Below are positions 19,429 through 27,903 of a stretch of DNA of 64,000 nt, one piece after another. This stretch comes from Panacagrimonas perspica (GTDB lineage: Bacteria > Pseudomonadota > Gammaproteobacteria > Nevskiales > Nevskiaceae). Position 1 is the first letter of the stretch. Each line of letters starts with the position of its first letter. The position numbers were made by a program, and so were the translations under genes. The notes beneath the pieces were generated by a model, which saw only the letters and a list, made by a program, of their open reading frames with translations, was not told the origin of the DNA and searched no databases. Location: the NCBI RefSeq assembly GCF_004364935.1, contig NZ_SOBT01000008.1, forward strand, positions 2,049,534-2,113,533, in the 5' to 3' direction.

Positions 19429-20505
19429 CTACGCGCGAAGTACGGCCACGACCGCGTCGCCCATCTCGCGCGTACCGATAACCTTGTCGCCGCTCGACGC
19501 GATGTCGCCGGTGCGATGCCCCTGCTGCAGCACCTTCTTCACCGCCGCCTCGATGCGATCCGACACCGCGGCATTGTCGAAGCTGTACTTGAACATCATC
19601 GCCACCGACAGGATCGTCGCCAGCGGGTTGGCCTTGTTCTGGCCCGCGATGTCCGGCGCGCTGCCGTGGATCGGCTCGTACATGCCCTTGTTGTTCACGT
19701 CGAGCGACGCGGACGGCAGCATGCCGATCGAGCCGCCGAGCATCGAGGCTTCATCCGAGAGGATGTCGCCGAAGATGTTGCCGGTGACGATCACGTCGAA
19801 CTGCTTGGGGCGCCGCACGAGCTGCATCGCGGCGTTGTCCACGTACATGTGGCTCAGCTCCACGTCCGGATAATCCTTCGACACCTCGATGACGACCTCG
19901 CGCCAGAAGCGCGAGGTGTCGAGCACGTTCTCCTTGTCCACCGAGCAGAGCTTGCGCGAACGCTTGCGTGCCGCCTCGAAGGCGACGCGCGCGATGCGCT
20001 CCACCTCGGGGCGGCTGTAATGCATCGTGTCGAAGCCCTCGTCGTGCCCCTCGGCGGTCTTGCGACGGCCGCGCGGCTGGCCGAAGTAGATGTCACCGGT
20101 GAGCTCGCGCAGGATCAGGATGTCGAGGTTCGAGATCAGTTCCTTCTTCAGCGGCGAGGCGTCGGCGAGTTCCTCGAACACGCGCGCCGGACGCAGGTTG
20201 GCGAACAGGCCCAGATCCTTGCGGATGGCCAGCAGGCCGCGCTCGGGGCGCAGCTCGCGCGGCACCTCGTCGTACTTCGGTCCGCCGACCGCACCGAGCA
20301 GGATCGCGTCGGCTTCACGCGCGGCCTTCTGCGTCGACGGCGGATACGGATGCCCCTCGGCGTCATAGGCCGCACCACCGAGGTGGCCGAACGTCCAGGC
20401 GATCTTCTCGCCGCCGGCCTTCAGCACCTCGAGCACCTTCACGGCTTCGGCCAGCACCTCGGTGCCGATGTAGTCGCCGGGGAGAATCAGGATCTTCTTC
20501 GTCAT
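19429..20505 (-). CDS. leuB: 3-isopropylmalate dehydrogenase
   Basis: A 358-residue NAD-dependent beta-decarboxylating dehydrogenase of leucine synthesis. Substrate and metal residues are in [49 protein letters not shown] and [14 protein letters not shown]. The NAD-binding [12 protein letters not shown] is intact. The N-terminal motif is GDYIGTE where GDGIGPE is the usual form. The start ATG 20505 begins the conserved [10 protein letters not shown]; upstream in-frame sequence comes from a family B repeat and is not part of the enzyme. Repeat copies flank the gene on both sides. Confidence 0.96.
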   Translation of the reverse strand: MTKKILILPGDYIGTEVLAEAVKVLEVLKAGGEKIAWTFGHLGGAAYDAEGHPYPPSTQKAAREADAILLGAVGGPKYDEVPRELRPERGLLAIRKDLGLFANLRPARVFEELADASPLKKELISNLDILILRELTGDIYFGQPRGRRKTAEGHDEGFDTMHYSRPEVERIARVAFEAARKRSRKLCSVDKENVLDTSRFWREVVIEVSKDYPDVELSHMYVDNAAMQLVRRPKQFDVIVTGNIFGDILSDEASMLGGSIGMLPSASLDVNNKGMYEPIHGSAPDIAGQNKANPLATILSVAMMFKYSFDNAAVSDRIEAAVKKVLQQGHRTGDIASSGDKVIGTREMGDAVVAVLRA

Positions 20506-20536
20506 GGGAGCTTCTTTCTCGGGATTCAGAATTTTT

Positions 20537-20685
20537 ACCGCAAAGGCGCAAAGGGAAAAGAAAGGACGCAAAGAAACACAAAAAGAAGAAGATCCAAAAA
20601 TGGTTTTGCGGGGGTTCGATCAGACACACACCATCGCCAATCGAAAACCTTTGCGACCTTTCTTTTCCCTTTGCGCCTTTGCGGT
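20537..20685. repeat. Family B inverted repeat, copy 2 (leuD-leuB gap)
   Basis: Arms 20537-20565 and 20657-20685 are perfect 29-base complements, identical to the arms of copy 1. The internal sequence differs but keeps the CGCAAAG and TTTGCGACC sub-units. It occupies most of the 228-base leuD-leuB gap on the minus-strand transcript, where a folded stem of this length could affect processing or differential expression of leuB. Confidence 0.88.
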
Positions 20686-20733
20686 GAATTTCTCGGCTAG
20701 GCGCAGAATCAGCGCCGCTCGCCCGTAACCGGA

Positions 20734-21372
20734 TCAGGCAAACAACCACGGCGCCTCGACGCGCCTGCGCGCCTCGTAGGCGTGGATGTCGTCGGCGTTC
20801 TGCAACGTCAGACCGATGTCGTCGAGGCCGTTGACCATGCAGTGCTTGCGAAAGTCGTCGATCTGGAACGGAATCGATTCGCCCGACGGCGTGACCACCG
20901 TCTGCGCGGGCAGATCGATCGTCAGTGCGTAACCGGGCGTGGCCTCAACTTCGCGGAACAGCCGGTCGACGACGTCGGCCGGCAACACCAGCGGCAGGAA
21001 GCCGCCCTTGAAGCTGTTGTTGAAGAAGATGTCGGCGAAGCTGGGCGCGATGACGCTGCGGAAACCCGCCTGCTCGAGCGCCCACACCGCGTGCTCGCGT
21101 GACGAGCCGCAGCCGAAGTTCTCGCGTGCGAGCAGGATCTCGGCGCCGGCGTAGCGGGCCTGGTTGATGACGAAGTCCGGGTTCGGACGCCGCGCCGCCG
21201 GATCGATGTCGAGGTCGCCCTTGTCCAGGTAGCGCCAGTCGTCGAACGCGAACGGGCCGAAGCCGGTGCGCTTGATCGACTTCAGGTACTGCTTGGGGAT
21301 GATCGCGTCAGTGTCCACGTTGGGACGATCCAGCGGCGCGACCTTGGCGGTGATTTGGGTGAAGGCTCTCAT
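20734..21372 (-). CDS. leuD: 3-isopropylmalate dehydratase small subunit
   Basis: A 212-residue small (swivelling) subunit of isopropylmalate isomerase, partner of LeuC. It starts with [20 protein letters not shown] and contains the core [18 protein letters not shown] and the [11 protein letters not shown] segment. It lies 24 bases downstream of the second hotdog thioesterase, so leuC and leuD are separated by two foreign-looking metabolic genes. A family B repeat separates it from leuB. Confidence 0.97.
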   Translation of the reverse strand: MRAFTQITAKVAPLDRPNVDTDAIIPKQYLKSIKRTGFGPFAFDDWRYLDKGDLDIDPAARRPNPDFVINQARYAGAEILLARENFGCGSSREHAVWALEQAGFRSVIAPSFADIFFNNSFKGGFLPLVLPADVVDRLFREVEATPGYALTIDLPAQTVVTPSGESIPFQIDDFRKHCMVNGLDDIGLTLQNADDIHAYEARRRVEAPWLFA

Positions 21373-21396
21373 GACACGAATCCTCGGCTGCTCGAA

Positions 21397-21831
21397 TCAG
21401 ACTGCAAGAAGAAAATGGGCATTGGCCGCCGCAACCGGCTTGGCCACGTCGTCCTGGTAGGCGACGACCTGCACGTTGGCGACACGACGACCGTGGCGGG
21501 TGACGGTGGCACGCGCGAACGTGTCGACCGCCTGCGCCGAACGCAGGTACTCCACCGTGATGTTCACGGTCTTGGGCACGCGCACGATCTCCGAGAGCGT
21601 CAGGAGCTGGCACATCGCCGTGAGCTCCATCAGCGCGCCCAGCGTGCCGCCGTGCAGCGCCTGGATGCGCACGTTGCCCAGCCGGCCCGGCGAGAAGTCC
21701 ATGCGCCCGATCACGTTGATGCCGTCGCGGATCATCGAAAAACCGAGGAAGCGCGCGTAAGGAATCGTCGCGATGAGCTTCTGCAATTCTTCGATCGAGC
21801 GCGTCTGCGGCAACTGTCCTTCGAGGTTCAT
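21397..21831 (-). CDS. Hotdog-fold thioesterase (PaaI-like), second of a pair
   Basis: A 144-residue hotdog protein with the ALHGGTLGALMELTA helix, in which HGG is the typical PaaI/YdiI-type acyl-CoA thioesterase signature. A beta-strand NITVEYLRSA region follows. The substrate is unknown. Its ATG 21831 overlaps the stop of the neighbouring thioesterase (ATGA), so the two are translationally coupled and may form a heteromer. It sits between leuC and leuD. Confidence 0.85.
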   Translation of the reverse strand: MNLEGQLPQTRSIEELQKLIATIPYARFLGFSMIRDGINVIGRMDFSPGRLGNVRIQALHGGTLGALMELTAMCQLLTLSEIVRVPKTVNITVEYLRSAQAVDTFARATVTRHGRRVANVQVVAYQDDVAKPVAAANAHFLLAV

Positions 21832-22313
21832 GAGGCGACGCCCTCGTTGACGACGTGATCGCGCGGATGCGAGCGCGTGTCGTCGCGGAACACCACGAAG
21901 GTGCCGACCGCGGTCGCGACCAGATCGTCGGGATCGCCGTCATGCGCCGTCGCCCGCGCGAACGCGATGTGCTTGGTCAGCCGGTGGCACTCGGCGAAGC
22001 AGCGCACCGTCTGACCTGCACGCGCCGGCCGCAGGTAGTCGATGCGCAGGTCGAGCGTCGCGATCCGTCGCAGCTCCTCGAGCTTGCACAGCACCGCGCC
22101 GCCGAGCGCCGCATCGAACATGCCGCTGATCGCACCGCCGTGGATCACGCCGGTCTCCGGATCACCGACGAGGTTCTCGTGCCACGGCAGATCGAACACC
22201 ACGGTGCCGACGTCGTTCTCGACGTAGCGCAAGCCCAGCTCCGCGTTGTACGGGATGACGTCGATGAAGAAATCCTGTCCCTTCCCCGGCGGCGGCTTGT
22301 GCAGCGGATTCAC
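21828..22313 (-). CDS. Hotdog-fold thioesterase (PaaI-like), first of a pair
   Basis: A 161-residue hotdog protein with the signature VIHGGAISGMFDAALGGAV, followed by LDLRIDYLRPARAGQTV, as in PaaI-type acyl-CoA thioesterases. It starts 9 bases after the leuC stop and overlaps the next thioesterase gene, so it belongs to the leu transcript. The substrate cannot be inferred; an acyl-CoA derived from branched-chain metabolism is only a guess from position. Confidence 0.85.
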   Translation of the reverse strand: MNPLHKPPPGKGQDFFIDVIPYNAELGLRYVENDVGTVVFDLPWHENLVGDPETGVIHGGAISGMFDAALGGAVLCKLEELRRIATLDLRIDYLRPARAGQTVRCFAECHRLTKHIAFARATAHDGDPDDLVATAVGTFVVFRDDTRSHPRDHVVNEGVAS

Positions 22314-22322
22314 GGCCGGCTC

Positions 22323-23735
22323 CTAGAGCGAACGCACGTCGACGAAATGGCCGGCGATGCCCGCCGCCGCCGCCATCGCCGGCGAGACCAGGTGCGTGCG
22401 ACCGCCCTGCCCCTGCCGACCTTCGAAATTGCGGTTGGACGTGCTGGCGCAGCGCTCGCCCGGCTCGAGCCGGTCGGCGTTCATCGCCAGGCACATCGAG
22501 CAGCCGGGCTCGCGCCATTCGAAGCCGGCGTCGAGGAACACGCGGTCGAGCCCTTCGGCTTCGGCCTGCGCCTTCACCAGACCCGAACCCGGCACGACCA
22601 GCGCGAGCTTCACGTTGGCAGCCTTCTGCTTGCCCTTCACGACGACGGCTGCCGCGCGAAGATCCTCGATGCGCGAGTTCGTGCACGAGCCGATGAAGAC
22701 CTTGTCGATGCGGATCTCCTGGATCGGCGTGTTCGCCGTGAGACCCATGTAGGTCAGCGCCTTCTCCATGCCGCTGCGCTTCACCGGGTCGGCGACCTGC
22801 GCCGGATCCGGCACCTTGGCCATGACCGGCAGCACCATCTCGGGCGAGGTGCCCCAGGTGACCTGCGGCGCGATGCTCGCGGCCTCGATGACGATCTCTT
22901 CGTCGAACTTTGCGTCGGCATCCGAGTGCAAGGTGTTCCACCACGCGACGGCCTTGTCCCAGTTCTCACCCTTGGGCGCAAACGGACGGCCCTTCACGTA
23001 GTCGATCGTGGTCTGGTCCACGGCGACAAGGCCGGCGCGCGCGCCGCCTTCGATGGCCATGTTGCACACGGTCATGCGGCCTTCCATCGACAAAGCCTGG
23101 ATCGCTTCGCCGGCGAACTCGATCGTGTAGCCGGTGCCGCCGGCGGTGCCGATGCGGCCGATGATCGCGAGCACGATGTCCTTGGCGGTGACGCCGGGGC
23201 CGACGTGGCCGCGCACCGTGATGCGCAGGTTCTTCGATTTCTTGCTCTGCAGCGTCTGCGTGGCGAGCACGTGCTCGACCTCGCTGGTGCCGATACCGAA
23301 CGCGAGCGCGCCGAACGCGCCGTGCGTGGAGGTGTGCGAGTCGCCGCAGACCACCGTCATGCCCGGCAAGGTCGCACCTTGCTCCGGTCCGATCACGTGG
23401 ACGATGCCCTGGCGCTTGTCGTTCATGCGGAATTCGGTGATGCCGAACTCGTCGCAGTTGGAATCGAGCGCGTCGACCTGCGTGCGCGAGATCGGATCGC
23501 TGATGCCCTTGGAACGATCGGTGGTCGGCACGTTGTGGTCGGCCACCGCGAGGTTGGCGGCGAGCTTCCAGGGCTTGCGGCCGGCCAGGCGCAGGCCGTC
23601 GAAGGCCTGCGGGCTGGTCACCTCGTGGACGAGATGGCGGTCGATGTAGATCAGCGCGAAGCCGCCGCCGTTGTCGCGGACCAGGTGCGCGTCCCAGAGC
23701 TTGTCGTAGAGGGTTTTGGGGGTCTTTGCGTTCAT
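22323..23735 (-). CDS. leuC: 3-isopropylmalate dehydratase large subunit
   Basis: A 470-residue aconitase-family subunit that, with LeuD, isomerises 2- to 3-isopropylmalate. The [4Fe-4S] ligands are visible in FIGSCTNSR and in [22 protein letters not shown] and the EWREPG region are conserved. The start ATG 23735 begins [17 protein letters not shown]; upstream in-frame sequence lies in the promoter region. It is the first gene of the leuC-thioesterases-leuD-leuB(-asd) run and is divergent from a LysR regulator. Confidence 0.97.
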   Translation of the reverse strand: MNAKTPKTLYDKLWDAHLVRDNGGGFALIYIDRHLVHEVTSPQAFDGLRLAGRKPWKLAANLAVADHNVPTTDRSKGISDPISRTQVDALDSNCDEFGITEFRMNDKRQGIVHVIGPEQGATLPGMTVVCGDSHTSTHGAFGALAFGIGTSEVEHVLATQTLQSKKSKNLRITVRGHVGPGVTAKDIVLAIIGRIGTAGGTGYTIEFAGEAIQALSMEGRMTVCNMAIEGGARAGLVAVDQTTIDYVKGRPFAPKGENWDKAVAWWNTLHSDADAKFDEEIVIEAASIAPQVTWGTSPEMVLPVMAKVPDPAQVADPVKRSGMEKALTYMGLTANTPIQEIRIDKVFIGSCTNSRIEDLRAAAVVVKGKQKAANVKLALVVPGSGLVKAQAEAEGLDRVFLDAGFEWREPGCSMCLAMNADRLEPGERCASTSNRNFEGRQGQGGRTHLVSPAMAAAAGIAGHFVDVRSL

Positions 23736-23851
23736 CGACGATTTCTCTCGAAGGCCGCGCAAAACAGGCTCGCGCAGCGGTTCTGGATAGTGAGGACCGC
23801 CATTCTGGCCTCGGCTCATCCATAACTCCAATGAATCGTTTTCATGTCCTG

Positions 23852-23868
23852 CATGCCGATACGGCATG
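23852..23868. promoter_or_regulatory. LysR-type regulator box (palindromic T-N11-A) between leuC and its divergent regulator
   Basis: CATGCCG (23852-23858), ATA, CGGCATG (23862-23868) is a perfect 7-base inverted repeat. The T at 23854 and the A at 23866 are separated by exactly 11 bases, matching the LysR-type T-N11-A rule. It is about 117 bases upstream of leuC and ends 9 bases before the preferred regulator start at 23878. It overlaps the alternative start at 23866, so negative autoregulation is plausible. The inference is strong but untested. Confidence 0.72.
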
Positions 23869-23877
23869 ATTCGATTC

Positions 23878-24741
23878 ATGGACACCCAAGCTCTCGCCGC
23901 ATTCCTCGAAGTGGCCGACGCCGCTTCGTTCACGCGCGCCGCCGAACGGCTGCACCTGTCGCAGCCGGCCATCAGCAAGCGCCTGAAAAGCCTGGAGGAC
24001 GAGATCGGCCAGCGCCTGTTCGACCGCGTCGGACGCTCGGTGCTGCTGACCGACGCCGGGCACTCGCTGCTGCCCTACGCCCGGCGCGCGCTGCAGACCG
24101 TCGAGGACGGACGCCGTGCGCTGTCGCAGTTGTCGGCCAAGGTCAGCGGGCGGCTGTCGATCGGCACCAGCCATCACATCGGACTGCACCGTCTGCCCCC
24201 GATGCTCAAGCGCTTCGTCCTCGAATTCCCGGACGTGGATCTGGACCTGCACTTCATGGATTCGGAGGACGCCTGCGAGGCGGTGCTCGCCGGCAAGCTG
24301 GAACTGGGCATCGTGACCCTGCCCCTGCAACCGTTGCCGAACCTGGAGAGCCGCATCGTCTGGCCCGATCCGCTGGCCGTGATCGTCGCGCCCTCGCATC
24401 CGCTGGCGCAGCGCAAGCGGGTCAAGCTCGAGGATCTGGCGAAGCATCCGGCGGTGCTGCCGGACGAGGACACCTACACGCACCGGATCATCCGGGCGGA
24501 ACTCGAGGCGCGCGGTGTCGAGCCACGCGTGCGCCTGGCGACGAACTATCTCGAGACCTTGAAGATGCTGGCGGCGATCGGGCTGGGCTGGAGCGTGCTG
24601 CCGGAATCGATGATCGACGACAGCGTCGTGCGCGTCCCGGTCAGTGGCTTTGCGCCGCACCGCGACCTGGGCTGGGTGCGGCACACGGGGCGCGCGGTGT
24701 CCGGACCCGCGCGAGCCCTGATGGGATTGCTCTCGCCGTAG
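23878..24741 (+). CDS. LysR-family transcriptional regulator, probable regulator of the leu operon
   Basis: A 287-residue LysR-type regulator. The N-terminal winged helix-turn-helix ([21 protein letters not shown]) is followed by the linker helix and a periplasmic-binding-like co-inducer domain from about residue 87. The start ATG 23878 (MDTQALAAF) fits the usual distance from the start to the helix-turn-helix. An ATG four codons upstream (23866) lies inside the palindromic operator. It is divergent from leuC, so control of leucine synthesis is inferred by position, as for LeuO/IlvY-like regulators elsewhere. The TAG stop is inside a family A repeat. A diverged copy of part of its 3' end occurs at 24791-24842. 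Confidence 0.87.
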   Translation: MDTQALAAFLEVADAASFTRAAERLHLSQPAISKRLKSLEDEIGQRLFDRVGRSVLLTDAGHSLLPYARRALQTVEDGRRALSQLSAKVSGRLSIGTSHHIGLHRLPPMLKRFVLEFPDVDLDLHFMDSEDACEAVLAGKLELGIVTLPLQPLPNLESRIVWPDPLAVIVAPSHPLAQRKRVKLEDLAKHPAVLPDEDTYTHRIIRAELEARGVEPRVRLATNYLETLKMLAAIGLGWSVLPESMIDDSVVRVPVSGFAPHRDLGWVRHTGRAVSGPARALMGLLSP

Positions 24742-24915
24742 CCCGGGGCTTTCCTCGCGTACGGAGCGCAACCCCGGGCTTCGGTTTTGCCGACAGCGTC
24801 GTGCGCGTGCCCGTCAGCGACTTTGCGCTGCATCGCGACCTGCTCTCGTAGCCCGGGTGCAACCCGGGGTTTCCGTTCGAGGTGCGAGAAGAAGCCCCGG
24901 GTTGCACCCGGGCTA
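24740..24915. repeat. Family A inverted repeat, compound copy 2 (between convergent genes)
   Basis: Unit one pairs AGCCCGGGG (24740-24748) with CCCCGGGCT (24772-24780). Unit two pairs 24849-24869 with 24895-24915, perfect 21-base arms built on TAGCCCGGGTGCAACCCGGGG. A 52-base duplicate of the regulator gene's 3' part lies between them. The element fills the gap between the LysR gene (+) and the glutathione transferase gene (-). Confidence 0.85.
24791..24842 (+). pseudogene. Duplicated fragment of the LysR gene 3' end
   Basis: By eye, 24791-24842 matches 24618-24669 in the regulator gene at about 46 of 52 bases. It keeps the same reading frame sense (DSVVRVPVS then HRDL). It ends at a TAG contributed by the following repeat unit (24849-24851 region). 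It has no start and is embedded between repeat units. It is probably a remnant of a recombination or gene-conversion event. Confidence 0.7.
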
Positions 24916-24935
24916 CGCCGACGACACGACCGACT

Positions 24936-25592
24936 TCAATCGATCTGGATCCCTTCCCGTTCGACGACCCGCTTGACCGCCGGCCGTGCGCGCACCGCGT
25001 CCATCAGCCGCGCGTACTCCGGAAAATCGGTGCGCATCGATAGGCCGCAGCGATTGCCCCAGCGGTAGAACACCAGCAGGTAGGCATCGACGGCGCTGAA
25101 GCCGCCATCGAGCGCACTGTCGCGACCCCTCAGACGCTGTTCGATATCCGCGTATCCCGCACGGATCGACTCGCGACCCTTGGCCGCGATGGCCGGCGCC
25201 CCACTGGCATCGGTCGTGAAGCGCTCCGGGCGGAACACGGTGCGCACGCCGGCCTGGTGCATCGTCGAGCCGAGCCAGCCCATCCACTCCAGCGCGCGCA
25301 CGAAGCCTTCCGGATCTGCCGGCAGCAGCGCGGGCTGCGGATGGCGCCGCGCCAGATAGACCAGGATCGCCATCGCCTCGGTCAGCACGCGCTCGCCGGC
25401 CTCGTCGCGGATCCACAGCGCCGGCACGCGGCCGCGCGGATTCACGGCCAGGTATTCCGGCTTGCTGTTGGCGCCTTCGGCGATCACGACGCGCACCGGC
25501 TCGTAGGGCACGCCCAGTTCCTCGAGCACGATATGCGGAGCCAGCGAGCAGGCGCCAGGGGAATGGAACAGGCGATAGGTCGGAGTGGACAC
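24936..25592 (-). CDS. Glutathione S-transferase family protein
   Basis: A 218-residue two-domain GST. The N-terminal thioredoxin-like domain begins LFHSPGACSLAPH (catalytic Ser/Cys region of beta/theta-like bacterial GSTs), continues with NPRGRVPALW around the cis-proline, and has the glutathione-binding LTEAMAILVYLA. The C-terminal helical domain contains FSAVDAYLLVFYRWG, the usual N-capping D. It starts with GTG at 25592. The substrate is unknown; detoxification is the family role. It is convergent with the LysR gene across a family A repeat. Confidence 0.88.
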   Translation of the reverse strand: MSTPTYRLFHSPGACSLAPHIVLEELGVPYEPVRVVIAEGANSKPEYLAVNPRGRVPALWIRDEAGERVLTEAMAILVYLARRHPQPALLPADPEGFVRALEWMGWLGSTMHQAGVRTVFRPERFTTDASGAPAIAAKGRESIRAGYADIEQRLRGRDSALDGGFSAVDAYLLVFYRWGNRCGLSMRTDFPEYARLMDAVRARPAVKRVVEREGIQID

Positions 25593-25675
25593 GGGTGGAC
25601 TCGATCGAGGCGACGGGATGTTCGACGTTGCTGCGCAGCTTCAGCAAAGCATGCGAAGCGTGAGAACGATGAGCC

Positions 25676-26500
25676 TCAGGAACTGACGCTGCGCGGCGCG
25701 TAGGGCTTCGGGTTGGCCTGCCCTTCGCGCGACATGTTGTTCTTCACGGCGATGCGCTGGTTGGTGCGGCCCATCAGCCGGCGCTGCCACTGGCGCTCGA
25801 ACGACAACGCACCGGATTCGTCGTCATGCCAAGCCTGCTGGAGCAGGAACTTCGCCGCGGCGATCGCGTCGGGCGATCGCGTGACGATCTCGAGCGCGAG
25901 CTTCTCGGCGGCGGCCAGCGGATCGGCTTCCACGTGGGTGACGATCCCCAGCGCCTTGGCCTCGGTTCCGCTGAACACGCGCCCGGTGAAGCAGAGTTCC
26001 TTGGCCACATCGAGCGGCACGAGTTCGCGCAGCAGCGCCGCGCCGCCCATGTCGGGGATCAGTCCCCACTTGGATTCCATGACCGACAGCTTCGCGTCAG
26101 GCGCCGCGATGCGGATGTCCGCGCCCAGCGCGAGCTGGATGCCGGCGCCGAAGCAGTTGCCGTGTACCGAGGCGATCACCGGAAACGGCAGTTCGCGCCA
26201 GGCCATGCTCCAGGCCTGGAAGTCGTTGCGCGTGGGCTTCCACAGCTTGGCGTATCCCGCGGCGGCCTTGAGCGGCTTGGCGAGCACCGTCTTGAAGTCC
26301 AGACCCGCGCAGAACGACGGGCCTTCGCCGTAGATCAACGCGGCGCGGATGCTGCGGTCGCGCTTCAGGCTCGCGCAGGCGTCGATCACGCCCCGCAACA
26401 TCTCGAAGTCCATGCCGTTGTGTTTGTCGGCGCGGTCGAGCCGCACGCGCGCAAGGCCGTCCTGAATGTCGGTGGTGACGCGGTCGTGGAAGTTGGGCAT
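25676..26500 (-). CDS. Enoyl-CoA hydratase/isomerase family protein (crotonase)
   Basis: A 274-residue crotonase-fold protein. Oxyanion-hole segments are GPSFCAGLDFKTV and HGNCFGAGIQLAL. The region that carries catalytic glutamates in hydratases reads ESKWGLIPDMGGAALL. Acyl-CoA binding and trimerisation helices follow. The C-terminal MGRTNQRIA region is seen in crotonases of unassigned substrate. The reaction is unassigned. It is followed after 33 bases by an unrecognised gene on the same strand. Confidence 0.85.
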   Translation of the reverse strand: MPNFHDRVTTDIQDGLARVRLDRADKHNGMDFEMLRGVIDACASLKRDRSIRAALIYGEGPSFCAGLDFKTVLAKPLKAAAGYAKLWKPTRNDFQAWSMAWRELPFPVIASVHGNCFGAGIQLALGADIRIAAPDAKLSVMESKWGLIPDMGGAALLRELVPLDVAKELCFTGRVFSGTEAKALGIVTHVEADPLAAAEKLALEIVTRSPDAIAAAKFLLQQAWHDDESGALSFERQWQRRLMGRTNQRIAVKNNMSREGQANPKPYAPRSVSS

Positions 26501-26533
26501 GGGCGGACGTCGGAGATTCGAAAAGGAAAAAGA

Positions 26534-27367
26534 TCAGGCCATCAGCCTGGCGAGGCGCTGTGACGCCACGGCCGGCAGCGAGGCGACCAGGTCCGTCAGC
26601 AGCGCCTGCATGCCGTGCTCGCGCGCCGCGATAACAAGCTGTTCTCCGACGGATTCGTCCGCATGGGTCATCGCGGCCTGCACGATGCGCACCCGCAGCG
26701 GCGCCTCGACACCGGACAGCAGCACCATCACGGCACCGCCCAGCGCCAGTTCTGGACGGCCCGCGATCGCGACCACCTTCTGCAGGCGCGCGTCGTTCAT
26801 CAGGCTCACGACCTCTGCGAGCCGCTGCGGCGATTCGACGAAGAAGCCGATGCGCAGCATCGATTCATCGTCGATCACCGCCATGCAGCCACGGATCTGC
26901 TCGTCCGTCAGCGTGTCGACGAAGCGCGCCATGACGATGAACTCGCGCCGCTTGACCAGCTCGCGCGTCACCGCGACGACCAGGTCCATCGGCATCAGGC
27001 GCAGCATCGGCGCCGCGCTGCGAGGATCCAGCAGCAGCGTTACCTCCACGTTGAAACTCAAGGCCACGCGCGTCGCGATCTCGACGCCGTCCTTGGGCGG
27101 CATCAGGCCGGCAACACGCGACGCCAGCACCGGGCCCATCGCCTTTTCGGCGAGCAATGCGTTGAGCGCACCCGGCAGGATGCGGGCCGCGCCCGCCACG
27201 CGCTGCAACGTGGCGCGATCGCCGTCGAAGAGCATCGAGGTGCAGGCGCCGCGGAGCTGACGCAGGGCCGCGACATCGAGCCCCGCGAGTCCGGCGATCA
27301 CGCTTTCGGGGCAGCCCAGCAGGCGCGCGAGCTTGAGGTGTTCGGCCTGCAGGGTCAGGGAGCTCAC
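26534..27367 (-). CDS. Unrecognised all-helical repeat protein
   Basis: I do not recognise this 277-residue protein. It has no signal peptide, membrane helix or catalytic motif. It looks all-alpha and repetitive, with amphipathic helices of the form LLDPRSAAPMLRLMPMDLV, FVDTLTDEQIRGCMAVID and MNDARLQKVVAIAGRPEL, reminiscent of MgtE_N-like or HEAT-like helical superhelices. The GTG 27367 is chosen because it lies 10 bases after the stop of the small gene upstream; more upstream in-frame sequence is its mirror. It forms a pair with 27378-27602 and follows a promoterless gap, so the two likely work together. Confidence 0.65.
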   Translation of the reverse strand: MSSLTLQAEHLKLARLLGCPESVIAGLAGLDVAALRQLRGACTSMLFDGDRATLQRVAGAARILPGALNALLAEKAMGPVLASRVAGLMPPKDGVEIATRVALSFNVEVTLLLDPRSAAPMLRLMPMDLVVAVTRELVKRREFIVMARFVDTLTDEQIRGCMAVIDDESMLRIGFFVESPQRLAEVVSLMNDARLQKVVAIAGRPELALGGAVMVLLSGVEAPLRVRIVQAAMTHADESVGEQLVIAAREHGMQALLTDLVASLPAVASQRLARLMA

Positions 27368-27377
27368 GAACCCGGCC

Positions 27378-27602
27378 TCACCCGAACAGGATCTTGCGAA
27401 CCGCGGGACGCAACAGCATCGGGACCAGGCGCAGCGAATGCTCGGCCGAGTCTTCCAGCATCTTGCGCTGCTGACGCTTGGCGGCCCGCACCGCTGCGAC
27501 GAACGTCTCCAGCGCCGGATCGGGCACCGAGGAAAGATCCGGCAGCTTGTTGCCGCCAGGTCCGAGCTCGGCACGCAGGGCATCGATCAGCGGTCGGCTC
27601 AT
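27378..27602 (-). CDS. Unrecognised small protein
   Basis: A 74-residue hydrophilic, probably helical protein (start ATG 27602), with a basic middle (AAKRQQRKMLEDSAEH) and a hydrophobic C-terminal helix (LRLVPMLLRPAVRKILFG). No family is recognised. It lies 10 bases upstream of the 277-residue unknown and has no competing longer frame on the strand, which supports it as the first gene of a two-gene unit. The role is unknown. Confidence 0.55.
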   Translation of the reverse strand: MSRPLIDALRAELGPGGNKLPDLSSVPDPALETFVAAVRAAKRQQRKMLEDSAEHSLRLVPMLLRPAVRKILFG

Positions 27603-27903
27603 GCGCGAGGGTTCTCGGATAGCGAAAGCAGGGCGGCGATTATCGGCCCGTGTCCCGGGAATGCCAAAGGCGATGCGTCGTTCGCGGCGCGTGGGCGCTG
27701 CAGCGGCGGCCGCTCGTTCATGACGGCGGCGTCGGCTCTTGCGACCTCTCTTTCGGCCGTCGCGGGGAAGACCCGATCTGCACGAGGATGTTGGTGCAAC
27801 CCCCGATTTCTATTGTCGATCCTGCCGCGCTCGCGTAGCTTACGGCTGCGATGTCGCAGAACGGCCAAGACCACGCCGACGCGCAAACGATCAAGGAATG
27901 AAA
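27603..27903. other. Divergent intergenic region, no gene seen
   Basis: About 300 bases lie between the small minus-strand gene and the GGDEF-EAL gene. An in-frame extension of the latter runs upstream to 27739, but it is Arg-rich and Cys-containing and looks non-coding. No strong promoter, hairpin or repeat was recognised. It probably holds promoters for both directions. Confidence 0.5.

Noticed and set aside
19279-20685. CRISPR-like interpretation of the recurring CGCAAAGG units
   Set aside because: Units are mostly inverted rather than direct, with unequal cores, only paired arms, and no cas genes.
23736-23850. Leader-peptide attenuator ahead of leuC
   Set aside because: No short leucine-rich frame or alternative terminator/antiterminator stems were found in the minus-strand leader.
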